A stretch of 64,000 nt of DNA from Trileptium ribeirensis (lineage: Eukaryota; Nematoda; Enoplea; Enoplida; Thoracostomopsidae). The stretch lies in the NCBI GenBank assembly GCA_030248225.1, contig JASANE010000798.1:33372-97371 (forward strand). Direction: 5' to 3'. The position numbers were made by a program, and so were the translations under genes. Shown here piece after piece: positions 44,690 to 57,394 of the stretch; position 1 is the stretch's first letter, and each line of letters starts with the position of its first letter. The notes beneath the pieces are model-generated. The model was not told the origin of the DNA. It was given only the letters and a program-made list of their open reading frames with translations, and ran no database searches.

Positions 44690-46770
44690 TAGGCTTCTAG
44701 GGGGTTTCCGGTCGAAAATCCTCCCAAAATTACTAAAATTCCTGGACGACACAAAATATTCCTCCCTCCCTTTTTCATCCTTGGGTTCCTCTTTTCGTTT
44801 CCTGGTTTTGTTGTTTTTGTTGGGGGTCCGCTAGGCTGCCTTCCTAAATCCTTAAAATTGAGGTTTTTCAAGTTTTTCTTGTTTATTGGTCCCTAAAATT
44901 ATCTTAAAAGTTTTAGTTTCAAAATTTTGTTTTCCTGACTTAGTCTTAAACCTAATTTGCATAATTTGGTGTACTTACGTAGTCTTAGTAGTTTACCTAA
45001 GTTTAATTTTGTTTTTGTTCTTATGATCAGTCTGGATTTCGTCGTCGGCTAGAACAGCAGTGCACAGCAGTAGTCGCGTCTAGAGTTTGTATAGAGTAAC
45101 CGACAAAGTCTGCTACTTCTTGTTAATATCAGGTTACCTAGCTAATACGTTCGGCAACTTAGTAGAAACGTTGTTTAATGGCTTGGCCAAGTGTTTACTT
45201 TAATTTTATGGCTTGGAACCATTAGTGACGCATGAATTGTGGACATCGGCTAAAACACTACGATTAGGAGAAGTTTATTCTCGGCTTGTTGTACATCAGA
45301 GCTGTACAGGAAACGCTTATACTCGGGTTTCCGATATATGTTGTCACAATCTGCACGGAGTAAGGTGTGATGAGGTATGTTGATTGGTGCTACGATATTT
45401 ATTCAAAGACAAGGCGCTTAGGTAGAATGCTTCACACATAGGTATCTTAGAATCTTATTAATTATCCTAATTATATTAGATTCCCAATTAATATCGTAGG
45501 TTCTATAACTGAGTTTTAAGAGTGACTCTGTACTACCTTTATTAGTCCTAATAATACGTAAAAATTTCGGCCTCAAGCGTCGAGTGAGTGGTAACTCGGG
45601 CGAGAATAGAGGTGGGTCTCAAATAATTTAGTAGTGCTACTTGAGTCTGGCATTCGTACGGTGCTGAAGAATCAGGCAGTACTAGTGTAGAGAAGACCGA
45701 GCGAGTAAGGTTAGTGGATTCGGACGGCCACAATCTCGAGTATCTCGTAACCCAAATACCAGTATCGTCAGCCAGCAGAGGGCATACATTGAGCAAACCT
45801 CAACTATTCGGTAGTCGACCGCTACTGTTTAGTTCATCATAAGTAGCCTACCAACCTTCCGGAGCTGGCTACAAACATAACATAACCGGCACTTATTAGC
45901 GTAGTACTAAAGCTCAGGTAAAGGTAATGAATTAATCCTGCACTTGTGCCATTCGTCCGGTGGTCGGTTGTATGAACTCACAAGAGCTTTAGTAACGTAA
46001 TAGCTAACCTAAAAGTAACCGGTGGTCACTCAAAGCGTAACCATCTAAATAAGGATCGTACTAGCGTAATTCTAGGAACCTAGGACAGGTACTCGGATAA
46101 ACGTGCGTCGTCAATCATCCGGAGGCGGTCGTACCAACTTCACGAGAGGCGTAACCAAATAGCACGTAATCTAACAGTCACGTTAGTAGCCTTAGGTACG
46201 CGCCTAGAATGCCTCGTGGTCGAAAAGTGTGTAAAAATTCAACAGGTATGAACTAGCCAGTATCAAAATTCAGTGATCAGTGAGCGTGTTGGTGTAGAGA
46301 TAGTGAGAGCTAAAGGCTTATAGCAAGGACTATAAAAATTCAACAGGTGTGAGCTAGCGAGTATCAAAATTCAGTGATCAATGAGCGTGTTGGTGTAGAG
46401 ATAGTGAGAGCTAAAAGCTTAGAGCAAGGATTCTGATTACTCGATAGTCAAATATCGTGTTACAAAAACGGGTGATATTACCTCAATATTGTGCCTTAAC
46501 ATTTTATCTGTTTCTGTAACAAACATTATTAACTACGCGTTTGGTGTTCGAGTTCTGAACCAGATTGATCGAGCCGAGCAAGGTTCACGCTGCAACGCGA
46601 AAAATGAGGCATAAATACTGATCACGCAAAGAAGGACGCGGGCCATATTCACGTCCCACCGGCATTCTACTGGCTACATCTCGAACCGCACATTCCTTCA
46701 GTGACGATTCCCGTCCCTTTTTAAATACCGATGGCCGTCATAAGAAAATTCCCCACCCAAACCAACTACC
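44690..46770 (+). repeat. ~2-kb tandem unit A
   Basis: The unit starts near TAGGCTTCTAGGGGGTTTCC and ends with the dispersed terminal block at 46655-46765 (CACCGGCATTCTACTGGCTA and CCGATGGCCGTCATAAG). Between them are CTAATTTGCATAATT, CAGTCTGGATTTCGTCG, GTAATTCTAGGAACC and CATCCGGAGGCGGTCG blocks that recur in unit B. No coding frame is recognised. Confidence 0.65.
46233..46433 (+). repeat. 101-bp tandem duplication inside unit A
   Basis: AAAAATTCAACAGGT starts at 46233 and again at 46334. The two copies carry the same CAAAATTCAGTGATCA and GTGTTGGTGTAGAGATAGTG blocks with few differences. Confidence 0.9.
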
Positions 46771-46779
46771 CCAAGAAAT

Positions 46780-48260
46780 TCGTTTTCGTTTAAATGCTAA
46801 TTTGCATAATTAGTATTCGATTTTATTTTTAGCTAACATGTGTTAGCATTATTGTTGTTGTCTTTAGTCAGTCTGGAGTTGAGCTGTGTCGAGATAGAGT
46901 TGGAAAAAGCTAATACCTTCTTCCTAGTTTAATTATTACGAACGAAGTTTACTTCCTAGCGACGTAATATTGTTTTCTATAAGGATTTGCACGACTTGCA
47001 TTTTAGTTATATGTAAAGTTTATTTTTGCCTATTGCATCACCTAGCTAGTGCAACAATACGAGTTTGAATTTTTAAACGATTATAATCCAGCTGCTTGCA
47101 AATTTATAATTAGACTTTGTGTTTGATGGTTTCGAAAGGTGCAATTTCTGGTTTGTGAGTCCTGGCGGATTTTTGTTAGACACTACTCTGGTTTCGGAAA
47201 GGTATTACGGACTTATTGCTCGAGTTTGCTAGATTGCCTTGTCGTGTGAAAATTAATGTTGAATGACAGAGTAACTACACCAATAGGTATTTATTTCTAT
47301 AGTAAATTATATTAATCCTATTATTAGTTCCGAATAAAACTAAGCCGAGCACGAGCGTTATACTAAAACTATAACGACCCTCCTTAAAGTTCCAAAGTGT
47401 ATAAGCGGTAGTTGAGAAATACTCCATGGAGCTAATCGGGAAGGAAGTACGTTTGTATATCAAGAGTTCGTGGCGAGGGATACCGAAGTAATTAATTGGG
47501 ATGCGGAAAGTTGGTTCACCCAACTGACTGAAGATGATTGTTGGGAACTCGAGTAGTTGCCACTACTAACTCGTTATAGCGGGCTCGCTAGCTGTCCGGA
47601 AGCGGAAACATTAATATAACGGCAAGTAATTAGTGTAATTCTAAGATCTTAGGGTAATATAATTAAATAAACGTACGGGTCTAGCCGTCTGGAAGGCTAC
47701 GTACAAACTTCACAAGAAGACCAAATAGTAATTAGGCGTTAACCTATTTCATAATATAAACATACAAGTAATTAGAATAATAGTGCGCTCAAACCCTGAA
47801 TTAGAAACGTTGAAGAGCAAGGCTTGGGTAGTGACGGAATTCTTTGGTGTTATTCAAAAACGAGTGGAGCAAACATTGGAGGAACTGAGGAGCATAGGAG
47901 GAGTAAGCAACGGTATTTATCGTGGCAAAAACTAGCAAGGTATCAAAAATCGGTATTCGATATTGGTACTAACTTTGAAATAACGTTCTAATACTGTCTT
48001 TGATGACTTGATGTTGGAATTACCGTCAGAGCTAATCGAATTAGACACGCCGCAGTGTTAGTTGAATAGAGGCATCTAAAGATAGGATAGACAAGTGCCA
48101 AAAATAAAGACGACCACAATCATTATCTCCGTCAGCATACTACTGGCCACACCTCGAACACCACATCTTCAGTTGAAGAACCTTTTCCTATTTTTAACCT
48201 CCGATAGCCGTCATTATAAAAATACCCTCCAACCCCTACTACCGCATCAAAACAAAATAA
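46780..48260 (+). repeat. ~1.5-kb tandem unit B
   Basis: It shares CTAATTTGCATAATT and CAGTCTGGAGTTG (46800-46880), then TAGTGTAATTCTAAGATC, GTCTGGAAGGCTACGTAC and ACAAACTTCACAAGA (47630-47720), with unit A. It ends with the terminal block at 48125-48245. The GCTAACATGTGTTAGC palindrome near 46833 is also seen in altered form at 48450. Confidence 0.65.
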
Positions 48261-48264
48261 AATA

Positions 48265-50280
48265 ATACTTGGTATTAGGCTACAGGGGGAATTCCGGTCC
48301 AAATTTCCCAAAACCGAAAATTCTTCACTTTTTCCACTATTATATCCCTCCCTTCTACCATCTTCGTTCTGGGATTAGTTTGTTTCCTCGTTTTGTTGTT
48401 TTGTTCAAAGATTATGATAATTTTCATAATCCTTTTTGTTTTTCTAATTAGCTAACAAGAAGTTAGCATTGTTTCAGTTTCTACTTTGGTTGTAATTTTG
48501 ATTTCTAGGAGAGCGGCGGTTGGATTGCGTAATTTGAGCTAAGCTAACTTGTTTTATTAGGAAAATCAAGCGAAAAAATAAAAGAACATCATCAGAATGA
48601 AAAGACTCGAGAGAGTGAAAAAGTAATAACAAAAGTGGAGAAGAACAATTATTCGTAACTGGTAGGCGAAACCTCAGAAGAAAAAGAACAACCATTCGAA
48701 ACCACAGGCCAAATCTCAGAAAAAGAAGAAGATACATTATTCGGATTGTCGAATCAACAAAGGCACACCGAGTAAGCAATACCGCAACACCGAAAGCTAC
48801 CAAAAAGGATCGTTCAAGTAGAACAATTGAAAGAAACGAATCAAAAGTCGGAACAGAGTATAAAAGCAAGACAGCAAAGCAAACGACAAGAGAGAACAGC
48901 ACACAGTATTATGGAAGCTCCGAAAATAATCTCACTAACGGAAACCAGTCGAAAAAAAATAGCTATCCACGGTACAAGTAGCGTCCGCCACCGACCACTT
49001 TTTTGAAACCGGCGATAGCACCAGCTCTCGAGCTACCAAAACGTTGGGAATCAAGCGAGATGCTGACACATATCGCACGTGGTTTACCAATTCTGAAAAT
49101 GGTGGCAGCGCAAATGGCTGACCAAAAGAAAGAACCAATCAGTGAATTAAAGAAATAAACAACATTCGGTGAACAAAGAATAGTCCTACAATCTGCGAAA
49201 GAAAAGATTTTGAACCTACAAGCAGTAACCAAACTAACGATCCTACAACCGGTGAACAAAAGGACAGCCAACAATCGGAGAACAAAAGTGGAGCAACAAC
49301 AATAACGCTACAAATCCAAGTACAAAATGGCCGTCCAAAGAAGAACCCCCGGGCAAAGAAAGCAGAACAGGAAATGACAGAATAGTAAATAAGGATGGAT
49401 ATCTGAAAGAAGAAATAAATAAGGGAAGGAAACTGACTGAAAGAAAAAGAGATGGATTAGGGACCGGTTAGTGAATGAAAATAAATTGGGAGCGTCAGTG
49501 GTAGACGCAAGATCTAGACGAAGGGGCAAATGGTGAATCGAAAGAAAGAAAAATGGACAGGTAACTAATAGGGATAAAACCAGATGTTTGCGCGGACGTT
49601 AAAGGCTAGGTTAAAGACCGGTCCTTGGTGTGCCGAGTTTCATCACATAATAGTCCCCCGTTAGCCTCTCTTGGATGTTCAGTTTTGATATCTAGTTTCA
49701 TACCCGGCCTCTCATCATCTAGTGTTCAGACCGGGTTGGTAAAGAATGGAATCAGTGGTTGGTAGATCATGCTCAACCGACAGTCCAGGATGTCGGATGT
49801 TCCCTAAGCTAGAACGCGGGGTATAGCTCCAAACCATCCTAAATTTCGTTTAATTTTACTAAATAAATTTATTTTTCAGTTTTGGCCTATTTTAATTTGG
49901 GGAGGACTTAGTTAGATTCAACAGATGGGAGTTTGCCAGGCTTGTAAAAAAATCCAAAACAATGAGTCATCGTTTTGATGTGCGCTTGTCACATTCAACG
50001 TGTTTTCTCACGCTCTTCTCTTGTTTTTTTAGTCTTTGATTTTGGTTTATGAGTGACATGCAAAGAACTGCGTGATAAGCAGAAATTACGGTTTTTTCTT
50101 CTCTGAACCGCGAGTGCTTAGAAGTCGTCGAGTCGCCTCGCAACACATATTTACAAACCAAGCATTCGCTGTGCCACCGGCGATTGTCTACTATTCACAC
50201 CTCGTTCCCATCAATCTTCCGTAACAAATACCTTACCCTTTTAAATACCCCGTTATAAAAACTATCCTCCCCCTGAAAAT
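48265..50280 (+). repeat. ~2-kb tandem unit C with a purine-rich core
   Basis: It starts TAGGCTACAGGGGGAATTCC like unit A and ends with the terminal block at 50095-50275. Its middle (48590-49560) is strongly A and G-rich on the plus strand. Pieces of open frame such as LFGLSNQQRHTE and MEAPKIISLTETSRKK occur there but are broken by stops. I cannot assign a domain. Confidence 0.6.
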
Positions 50281-50890
50281 AACATAAACCAAGATCTTTA
50301 CTGTAATCAAGCCCAGAGAGAAACAGTTACGAGTTTGTCTGGAGATCGATAGTATCAACGAGATCAAGTATTGCTTTAAAATGGCTAACATTGAGTGCAA
50401 TTAAGCGACTGTACCATTCGGTTAGACGCCGACTTCTAATTTAATATGGGTCATCGCGCATGCGCACGATGGTTGGTGTCTATCGTTAGTTGGAGTTCGT
50501 TGAGATTTCCTCGGTTTGTTCTGCTCGTTCGCATGCCGTTTTGAGATTCGTTTAGGTCAGCGTGGCTCGGACATGTAGTTTAAAAATTAAACGAAAATAT
50601 ACAAATTAGGTGGATCACATCACCAAGAAAATAAACAACAAAATATTAACACAGGAAAACAAACATATAAACAAATAAACGACTTATATAAGCAATAAAT
50701 TTTAGAAATACGCATGAACATGTATAGTTTGGAATTCATAATATGTGAAAAAGTGTAATTTTGTGTAATAACTTTATGCGTAAAAGTTTTTATGTGTATT
50801 TTACTGTTATTATGTATATATGTGTAATATATATGTATATGTATATATTTATATTCTATGCCATGCGTCTATAACTAGTACGTAACTCGC
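50281..50890. other. Stretch between unit C and the composite repeat
   Basis: 50800-50860 is an imperfect TATATG/TGTATA dinucleotide-like tract. No gene is recognised. Confidence 0.4.
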
Positions 50891-52020
50891 AAGACGCAGT
50901 CATTTTTAAGTATAATTTTGTTTAATTACCTGAAACAGGCTGTGTTTGATCAGTATACCATCCTAAAGCCTTCTGAACCGTGAACCCATTGAAAGTCCTT
51001 AAACCTAGTCGACCCTAAACCCATCGAAAACAACAGACAACGCATATTGTATTTGTGCTGGTCTCTAGATAACCAAACCATCGTATTCAAACTACCAGAA
51101 AACCTACATAGACTAATCTTGATGATTTGTTCGCAATGCGTAATGAAACAATTGAAGACAGCTTATATTCTGGAAATCTGGTTCATTGACCCTAACCCAT
51201 TGAAAACCCATGAAGAGGCGTGAAATATACTCAATGCCACTAATGACAACATAGAAAGTATCGTCGCCAATGGCAATATAATCCAGCGCTCAACTTCATG
51301 TCAATTTCTTGGTGTTAACATTGATAATAAAGTAACACTGAAACAGCATGTCCTCAACATTAGCCGTGATTCAACATGGCAGCTTGCTGAAATTCGACGA
51401 ATACGACAGCGACTCGACCAGATAACCGCTGCTACTCTGAGTAGGGCTTTTGTCATCTTACATGTTGACTATTGCAACTCCCTTTATTGTCTTGTACCTG
51501 ACATGACAATATTACGACCTTTCGAAAGCAGCTCAGAACGCTGCTATTTGCTGTCGCCTTCCACTAGCAAACAACGTACCAGCTGTGCAGCATTATATAC
51601 GGGAGTGATACAGTTTCTCTGTCGACATCAATCATTGTATTCAGCATACAGAAAAACATTGTAGTCAGCAAAATTGTTGATCTCAATGAGTTGATTCTGT
51701 GTTGCGAGACATGGCATGCCAAAGACTGCTACTTGTATGCCAGATTTGGCGAAGAGTTCTTATATAACCTGTTATTTGCCATTTTGACCCGGAAGATGGG
51801 GTCGGAGCTGTTCGCGTTCAGTTAAAGAGCACATCATCGTCACTTTTGCTATCGAACAAAAGAAATTGTCGAAATCCGCTCATCTGAGAATGAGATGGAC
51901 AAATTCATAACATAATAAGAGTTATGAATGACAGCAACAGACAAAAGAAATTTATGCGATTTTTCTTAGCGGTATTAGTAGAAAGTGCGCTCGCTTCGCT
52001 TGCTCCGTTACAAAAACTAA
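50890..52020 (+). repeat. Composite dispersed repeat (forward copy) interrupted by a LINE fragment
   Basis: 50890-51230 matches 13.92-14.24 kb (CTCTAGATAACCAAACCATC, CCAGAAAACC, GAAGACAG). 51700-52020 matches 15.38-15.62 kb (GTTAAAGAGCACATCATCGT, AGAGTTATGAATGACAGC). The LINE piece at 51235-51650 sits between the modules. Confidence 0.65.
51235..51650 (+). mobile_element. LINE reverse transcriptase C-terminal fragment
   Basis: The translation shows FLGVNIDNKVTLKQHV, STWQLAEIRRIRQRLDQITA and HVDYCNSLYCLVPD, homologous to the same region of the LINE at 63.3-64.0 kb (LGVTLDNQLTMVQHI, DYCNALYLNVP) and at 31.1 kb. It is truncated at both ends and the frame breaks near 51530. Confidence 0.8.
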
Positions 52021-52877
52021 AGAAGAAGACGCTCTTCCGCATCACCACATAAAACTGCCGAATATGGTTACGAACCAACTCCTTGGTTTTAAAGGATGAC
52101 TCGCCCGTTTTCGTAAGTGGTCACTGTGTTGTCACTTTAATTTTCAAGGGTAGCAGCAAATATTGAAATATTAAATTTGTATAACGCACGCTATGCAACG
52201 TTTTTGTTTGTTGGCTATATGTAGCACATCCTGGAGAATCCATGATATGATGTAATGTAGCCTATGATAACTGTAATAAATATTTTCAGTATTGCTGCTG
52301 TAAACAACAGCCAAATTGCTTTGTTTCTAGTCATTTTTTGCTTTGTTGCTACTCATTTTAGGCCTTATCGAATGGGTTTCAACGCCTCGAGCAATTGAAA
52401 ACTATGGAAACTCAAGCGGTCGAAAGTGTGCGCGAGGCACACAAGTGAATATATACAGGCTGGTTCGAGCAAATGTTGTTGGTCGTTATCTTACTGTACC
52501 ATGAATACAAAATTATGCTATGAAAAGAAAAACTTAAATGAACATAATTGTCACCGCTAAATTATTCTGGATTTCTTCAGCTTCTAAATTAAGGGGTTGA
52601 CCCATTCCGACTGCGGACTGGACCGGAACGCTGTGGTCTGGATTACAGGAATGGCGGTCCGGTTTCATGTATAATAATGGCTGTTATATGTACACATTCA
52701 AAACTCAGTCATCTGGTTGTTTTTTCAGACCGCTATTCCCAGTAGCACGAATTGGTATTCTGAAATTTCATTGTTTTATAAAAATATAATACATGTAGGC
52801 GTATCGGCATGTTTCTGTGGATGTTTGTTATTACAGTGGTGCTAACAATTTTCTGATTAAATACGTATCTAACTTCC
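52021..52877. other. Upstream flank of GRWD1
   Basis: The promoter and 5' UTR of GRWD1 should lie here. A local inverted motif is present around 52610-52670 (GGACTGGACCGGAACGC and GGCGGTCCGG). No gene is seen. Confidence 0.4.
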
Positions 52878-53078
52878 ATGGACTCATCAGAAAATTCGAA
52901 GCAGGCGGACCCGTCGTGTATTAAACATGAAAACGAAAGTGATGATTTGGAAGACGACGATAGTTATTCGGATGACTCCGATGATAACATGGAAGTAGAT
53001 GATACTGTTTCACAAACTGCTCGTAACGGCTCCACAGCGGAAGGAAACTGTGACATTTCGACAAGCAATAAGCGTGAT
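52878..53078 (+). CDS. GRWD1: GRWD1 exon 1: acidic N-terminus
   Basis: The 67-codon exon starts at an ATG with G at +4. It encodes a strongly acidic serine and aspartate-rich tail with DDLEDDDSYSDDSDDNMEVD near residues 21-40. GRWD1 (Rrb1 in yeast) binds ribosomal protein L3 and histones and acts in large-subunit assembly in the nucleolus. An acidic, low-conservation leader is typical. The donor GTAAGT at 53079 is in phase 0. Read through, the frame continues to 53261 without family similarity. The identity rests on the exon joining cleanly to exons 2-4, because the leader alone is not diagnostic. Confidence 0.85.
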
Positions 53079-56000
53079 GTAAGTTTTGGACATTATAACT
53101 TAAGAACGATATTTATCACAATTCATGTGTTGCCAAACGTGATATTTTGTCATTCGTTCACGATATATATGCCATTTCGCCAGTATACTGGTTTATCGAT
53201 AATTTGGTTGCAGAATAGAATATTTTTCGCAGTAATTCACGGTAGAATCGTAAAAGAGTGAGCATCAAAGGTTCAGCTTATCTTTTGATGTTAATTGTAT
53301 ACATTAGAGACCATCGGGATTCCGGTCCCGGCGAAAATCGTATTCCAGTTGCGGTTCGGGCGAAAATCGCGTTCTCGTTGCAGTTATAGCGGAAACAAGT
53401 CTTGCGGTTGCGGTTCCGGCAAAAGGCAAAACACCACACTTGAACTGAAATTCAGGTTAAACAGTTATGATTAAAATTTTCTACATGCTCTGATTGCGGT
53501 CCAGAGATGCCGCCATATAAATAAACATTGAAAATGTACCATCTAAAATCCACACAGCCAGAACCTGAATTCTTGGTAAAATAACTGTATTATTTTACGT
53601 ATATATAGGCATACTATTTATGGTGTTTCTGTCTGTCCGTGTGTCCAAAGCTTTGAGTCCGTCATATATTTTTATTTTACATCATACATGTACTAGCTTC
53701 TCCACCGGGTCAAAACTTATGGGGGACCAACTACCGCCCAGTTCCATGAACCGGGGGCGGGAGCCTGAAGCGGGTGTCGACAAATACAAGGAGCGGCTCC
53801 CCAGTTCATAGGATTAAATTCTTTATGGTTGTGTTGATTTCTGCTCAAATTGTGAGGCGTTTCGGCACCAACCATAAAGTCAAGGATATATTTGCATCAT
53901 ATGTCAATGATTATTTAATTATAGAACCAGTTTTTGGGGTCAAAAATGAATCACCATTCCCCTTGCGTGTTTGTTTAGTAGTCAGTTATACCTGATCGGG
54001 GAGCAATCAAAATTATGGGAGTGGCATAACCCCGGCAGGTTCCCACGAACTGGGACTAAACGTGGTATGGGGGCAGCCCCTCCTCCCGACCAGGGAGAAT
54101 CCAGACCAAAATTCTGGTTTAAAATTTCTACATCCTGAGATTGCGGTCTAGAGATACGGTCATTTAAGAATTGGCTTAAGCACAACACATTCCACTAGTA
54201 ATTTTTGGAAAGTTGTGTATATACCTCCTAATCAACGCAGGCAGGAACTATATTGTTGGTAAAGGAACTGTATTATCCTACATACTACTTTCTATTTTCT
54301 GTGTATTTGTCTGTCCGTATATCCCAAGTTCTGGCTCCGTCAGATATTATTTGACAGTAACTTCTGAACCCGTCGGTAGATTTGAATGGGCATTTTGTTG
54401 GGTAGGAAATCGATATGGGAGTAAAGGAAAAAATTTTTGACCACCCCCTTGAATTCCAAAATAGTGTTATTTGAGAATTTTCTAGGCCGTAACTTTTCAA
54501 CGAGTCGGAGGATTTCGACCAACATTTTGTTTTGCTTCTTTTAGCACTAGCAAAACGCTGAAATCTGAGCATATTTTCAATAGGGGTGCACCAACGGTAC
54601 GAACGAGGTCGCCCCCGAAGACTAAGAAACACATAATTGACAATATTTCGGTAACGGGTTGATGGACTTTGTCCAGCTTTTTTGTTTTGCTTGTATTTGT
54701 CTGAACGCCGAAAGCACCGAAGAACATATTCAAAAAAGGGATGCACCCCCTGGGTACGTAAGGGTCGTTACCTTACAGCAGTTTACACGGGCCACTTTAG
54801 TATTTTATCAATACGCAGGCGGGTGGGCCGCCAGACATGTCACCGACGCGAACAGTATTCGCGCTTGTTTTTTTAAATTGCCGAGTATTATTACCTGGCT
54901 TCTCCACAGTGGGCGTTGTGTGGGGCTCATGGCATTTCCTGATAAATTGCCCTGGCTAAATTTTTTGGATTACCACGGTAAAAAAATTTCCAGTTGCTGT
55001 AAAAACTTTGCAAATTTATTTAGAAAAAATGCCTTTCAGAAGTTAAAAATTGATTTCTTTCAGTAAAAAATTTATTTCAAAATTTACATTTAACCTCAAC
55101 AGACACGTTGTTGCACCATTTCTGTGTCAATTTATTAATTTTAAAAATTTTGAACTATAAAAATTTTCTGATTCCGAACCCGATGGGGCCCTCTGGATGG
55201 AACCAGCGTGTTCATGCCGCCTGAAAAATCCGGAACCCCAGTTACGAATCAGGGGGCTCGGTTCATTCCCGCAGCAACGTCTTCAGCGAATGAAGAAGCC
55301 AGATTGCAGATTGTAGCAACTATAGTACTCCTGTTCAGTATCACTTTGACTAGAAAATTTTCTAGGTGCCATCCAATCAACGCCACCGGAACTGAAGACC
55401 GGGGCTTATTATCGAATACACACAAAAATTTTTACACCGATTATTTCAAGTATAGCAAGCATTTCAGAAAGCAAAAATTTGAGTAGGTAGTTGTATTTTA
55501 GAGCAGTAGAAGTCAATCTTTTCTAGATTTCCATCGAATAATATATAAAAACCATATGGCTAGTAACTCGCAGCAATAGGAAATGGAGCGAAATTGATCA
55601 GATTTTTCCGAATAGGACTTGAAAGATGGTGGACGATCATGCTTCGCCAAACGCTACCCATATCGCACCTAAAACGTGACCGTTTTAGTACTTCATTGCC
55701 AACCACTAATGATTCAGTAGTAACAGTGGAAATTAGATAACAAGGTATTTCGAGCGTAAATTGCAAAAAAACATTAAGTGCTTGTGGCGCACTAATTATT
55801 TCGAATTATGTTTTCACTCTCCTCGAAGTATTTTAAAATGAACTAGATATTTCTTTGCCTAACCCGTATTTGGTTTCCCTTTCCTCAAGTTCGCAACTGA
55901 CCCCGAATTACGACACCTCTGTGTGAAACCCCGCTGGAACCCCGTGCATAAAAGCAAAGTATAAATTATTTTCAACATAACTTTGTTGTTACCGTACATC

Positions 56001-56216
56001 ACTTTTGGCTGCCAGACATGATAACTGCAAATATGCAAGTTAAGCAAGTAAGTTGATTACTGATTATCGACCACATGTATTTGATGAATTTTCAGAAAAA
56101 AATTGAACAATAATTAGCTTTTAGTTATTCTTTCCTACTATAATTATAACTTATTTTAATTGATTGATGTCAGCTACTTTTTGTTAACAATCTTTGTATA
56201 TCATGTTGTATTTTAG
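53079..56216. other. GRWD1 intron 1 with local duplications
   Basis: The intron holds a ~34-bp degenerate tandem at 53310-53430 (GGCGAAAATCG repeated) and a pair of direct repeats about 640 bp apart (TTGCGGTCCAGAGATG near 53500 and TTGCGGTCTAGAGATA near 54140, with TGTCTGTCCG after each). A further local duplication lies at 54520-54740 (TTTTGCTT to GTGCACC or ATGCACC). None has coding support. Confidence 0.6.
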
Positions 56217-56310
56217 GTGTATATTCCTGGTATCAGCCGTATACTTAAAGAAGGCGAGGAACTTGTGTACGACGAAACTGCATATCGACTATTTCACGAG
56301 TTTGAAACAA
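56217..56310 (+). CDS. GRWD1: GRWD1 exon 2: VYIPG...EGEELVYDETAY segment
   Basis: The 94-nt exon encodes VYIPGISRILKEGEELVYDE and then TAYRLFHEFET. It matches the conserved GRWD1 block VYLPG-x-LREGEELVMDEEAYVLYH, which precedes the WD repeats. The acceptor TTGTATTTTAG ends at 56216 and the donor GTATGG starts at 56311. One leftover base joins GT of exon 3 to make Ser. It enters in phase 0 from exon 1. Confidence 0.95.
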
Positions 56311-57394
56311 GTATGGTGCTACTTTGGGAATCGGAAACTATATTCTATTGTCAGTTTACTTGAACAGTGTAGTATATGGACGGAAATGTTAACATGGGGA
56401 TATGATTTGTGACTGCTCGGCCAAAAATGTGGAAAATGGAGTCGATTTTTGTAGATTATAACAACAAACTGTGCAATCTAGCCATAAAATGTGTATTAAA
56501 CTTTACGAAGGGAACGCTCTTTTCTTTAGTTGTTGAAAGGTGAAAATTTTAAGCTTGAATCACATCCTGTAAGCTTTAGAATTGTAAATACTGTTGGCCA
56601 CGCATTTATAGCGCGGTTCGGAAACCGATAAGAACGAAACGCCCACTCCGAGGTATCAATCTTCCACCATACGATGAATCGTTCTAATCCTCAGGCTTCT
56701 CCATTCCCTGAAGATTTTGACTGGGGTCACAACTTTTTCTTCCTGGCATGGTACAAGGGGGTGAAACGGGCACTTCAGTTTATCCGGAGATTCGAAATCT
56801 TAAAATTTATCGTTTTTACTGAGGAGGACCGATAAAATTATACGGGAACTACTACAGGATTTGCCCACAAAGGAGGATAATTTAAAAGTGTTTGTAATTG
56901 GGGTGCTAAATCCCATCGCATTAGACTGTTCTTGATTGAAAACGAGTCGTTTTAGCTCGACTTCTGTAGAAACACGTTTTAGATATTCCAGTTGAGTTCA
57001 GTTCGACACGTTTTAAAGCAAAAAAATTCAAAACTGATCGGATTTGACACCACTAAGCCAAAACTACTTTTAAATTTAACAGTCTTAGTGGGAACATCTT
57101 CCAGTAGTCTGGTGTTTCTAAATTTGAAACAGATCCGTGTTGGGTGGGATGGGCACGGATCGAACTATGGGGTGAACGAGAAATTCGGTTCCAGCGCGGA
57201 GATGCTATAAATATGGGCATACAATGAATATACAACTAGCAGCTTGTCTTATCGCTAGGGTGGTAAATTATGTGTGTTGAATATGTCGTTTAGCGAGACG
57301 CACACAGGTAATATTGTGTATCAACCTAACCTACAACCAGCCGAATATCAGCCATGTTGCTTGGATAGTTGAATTTAGGGGCTCACAGTCTGCC

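Noticed and set aside
48474..48902. A 142-codon membrane protein on the minus strand
   Set aside because: The hydrophobic translation is the complement of a purine-rich repeat block, so the Leu/Phe/Ser bias is compositional.
53079..53261. Continuation of GRWD1 exon 1 to the stop at 53261
   Set aside because: A strong GTAAGT donor at 53079 joins in phase to exon 2 with family similarity, and the read-through part has none.
54659..55066. A 135-codon plus-strand gene in GRWD1 intron 1
   Set aside because: It overlaps a local DNA duplication, contains no domain and lies within the intron of the same strand without suitable splice phase.
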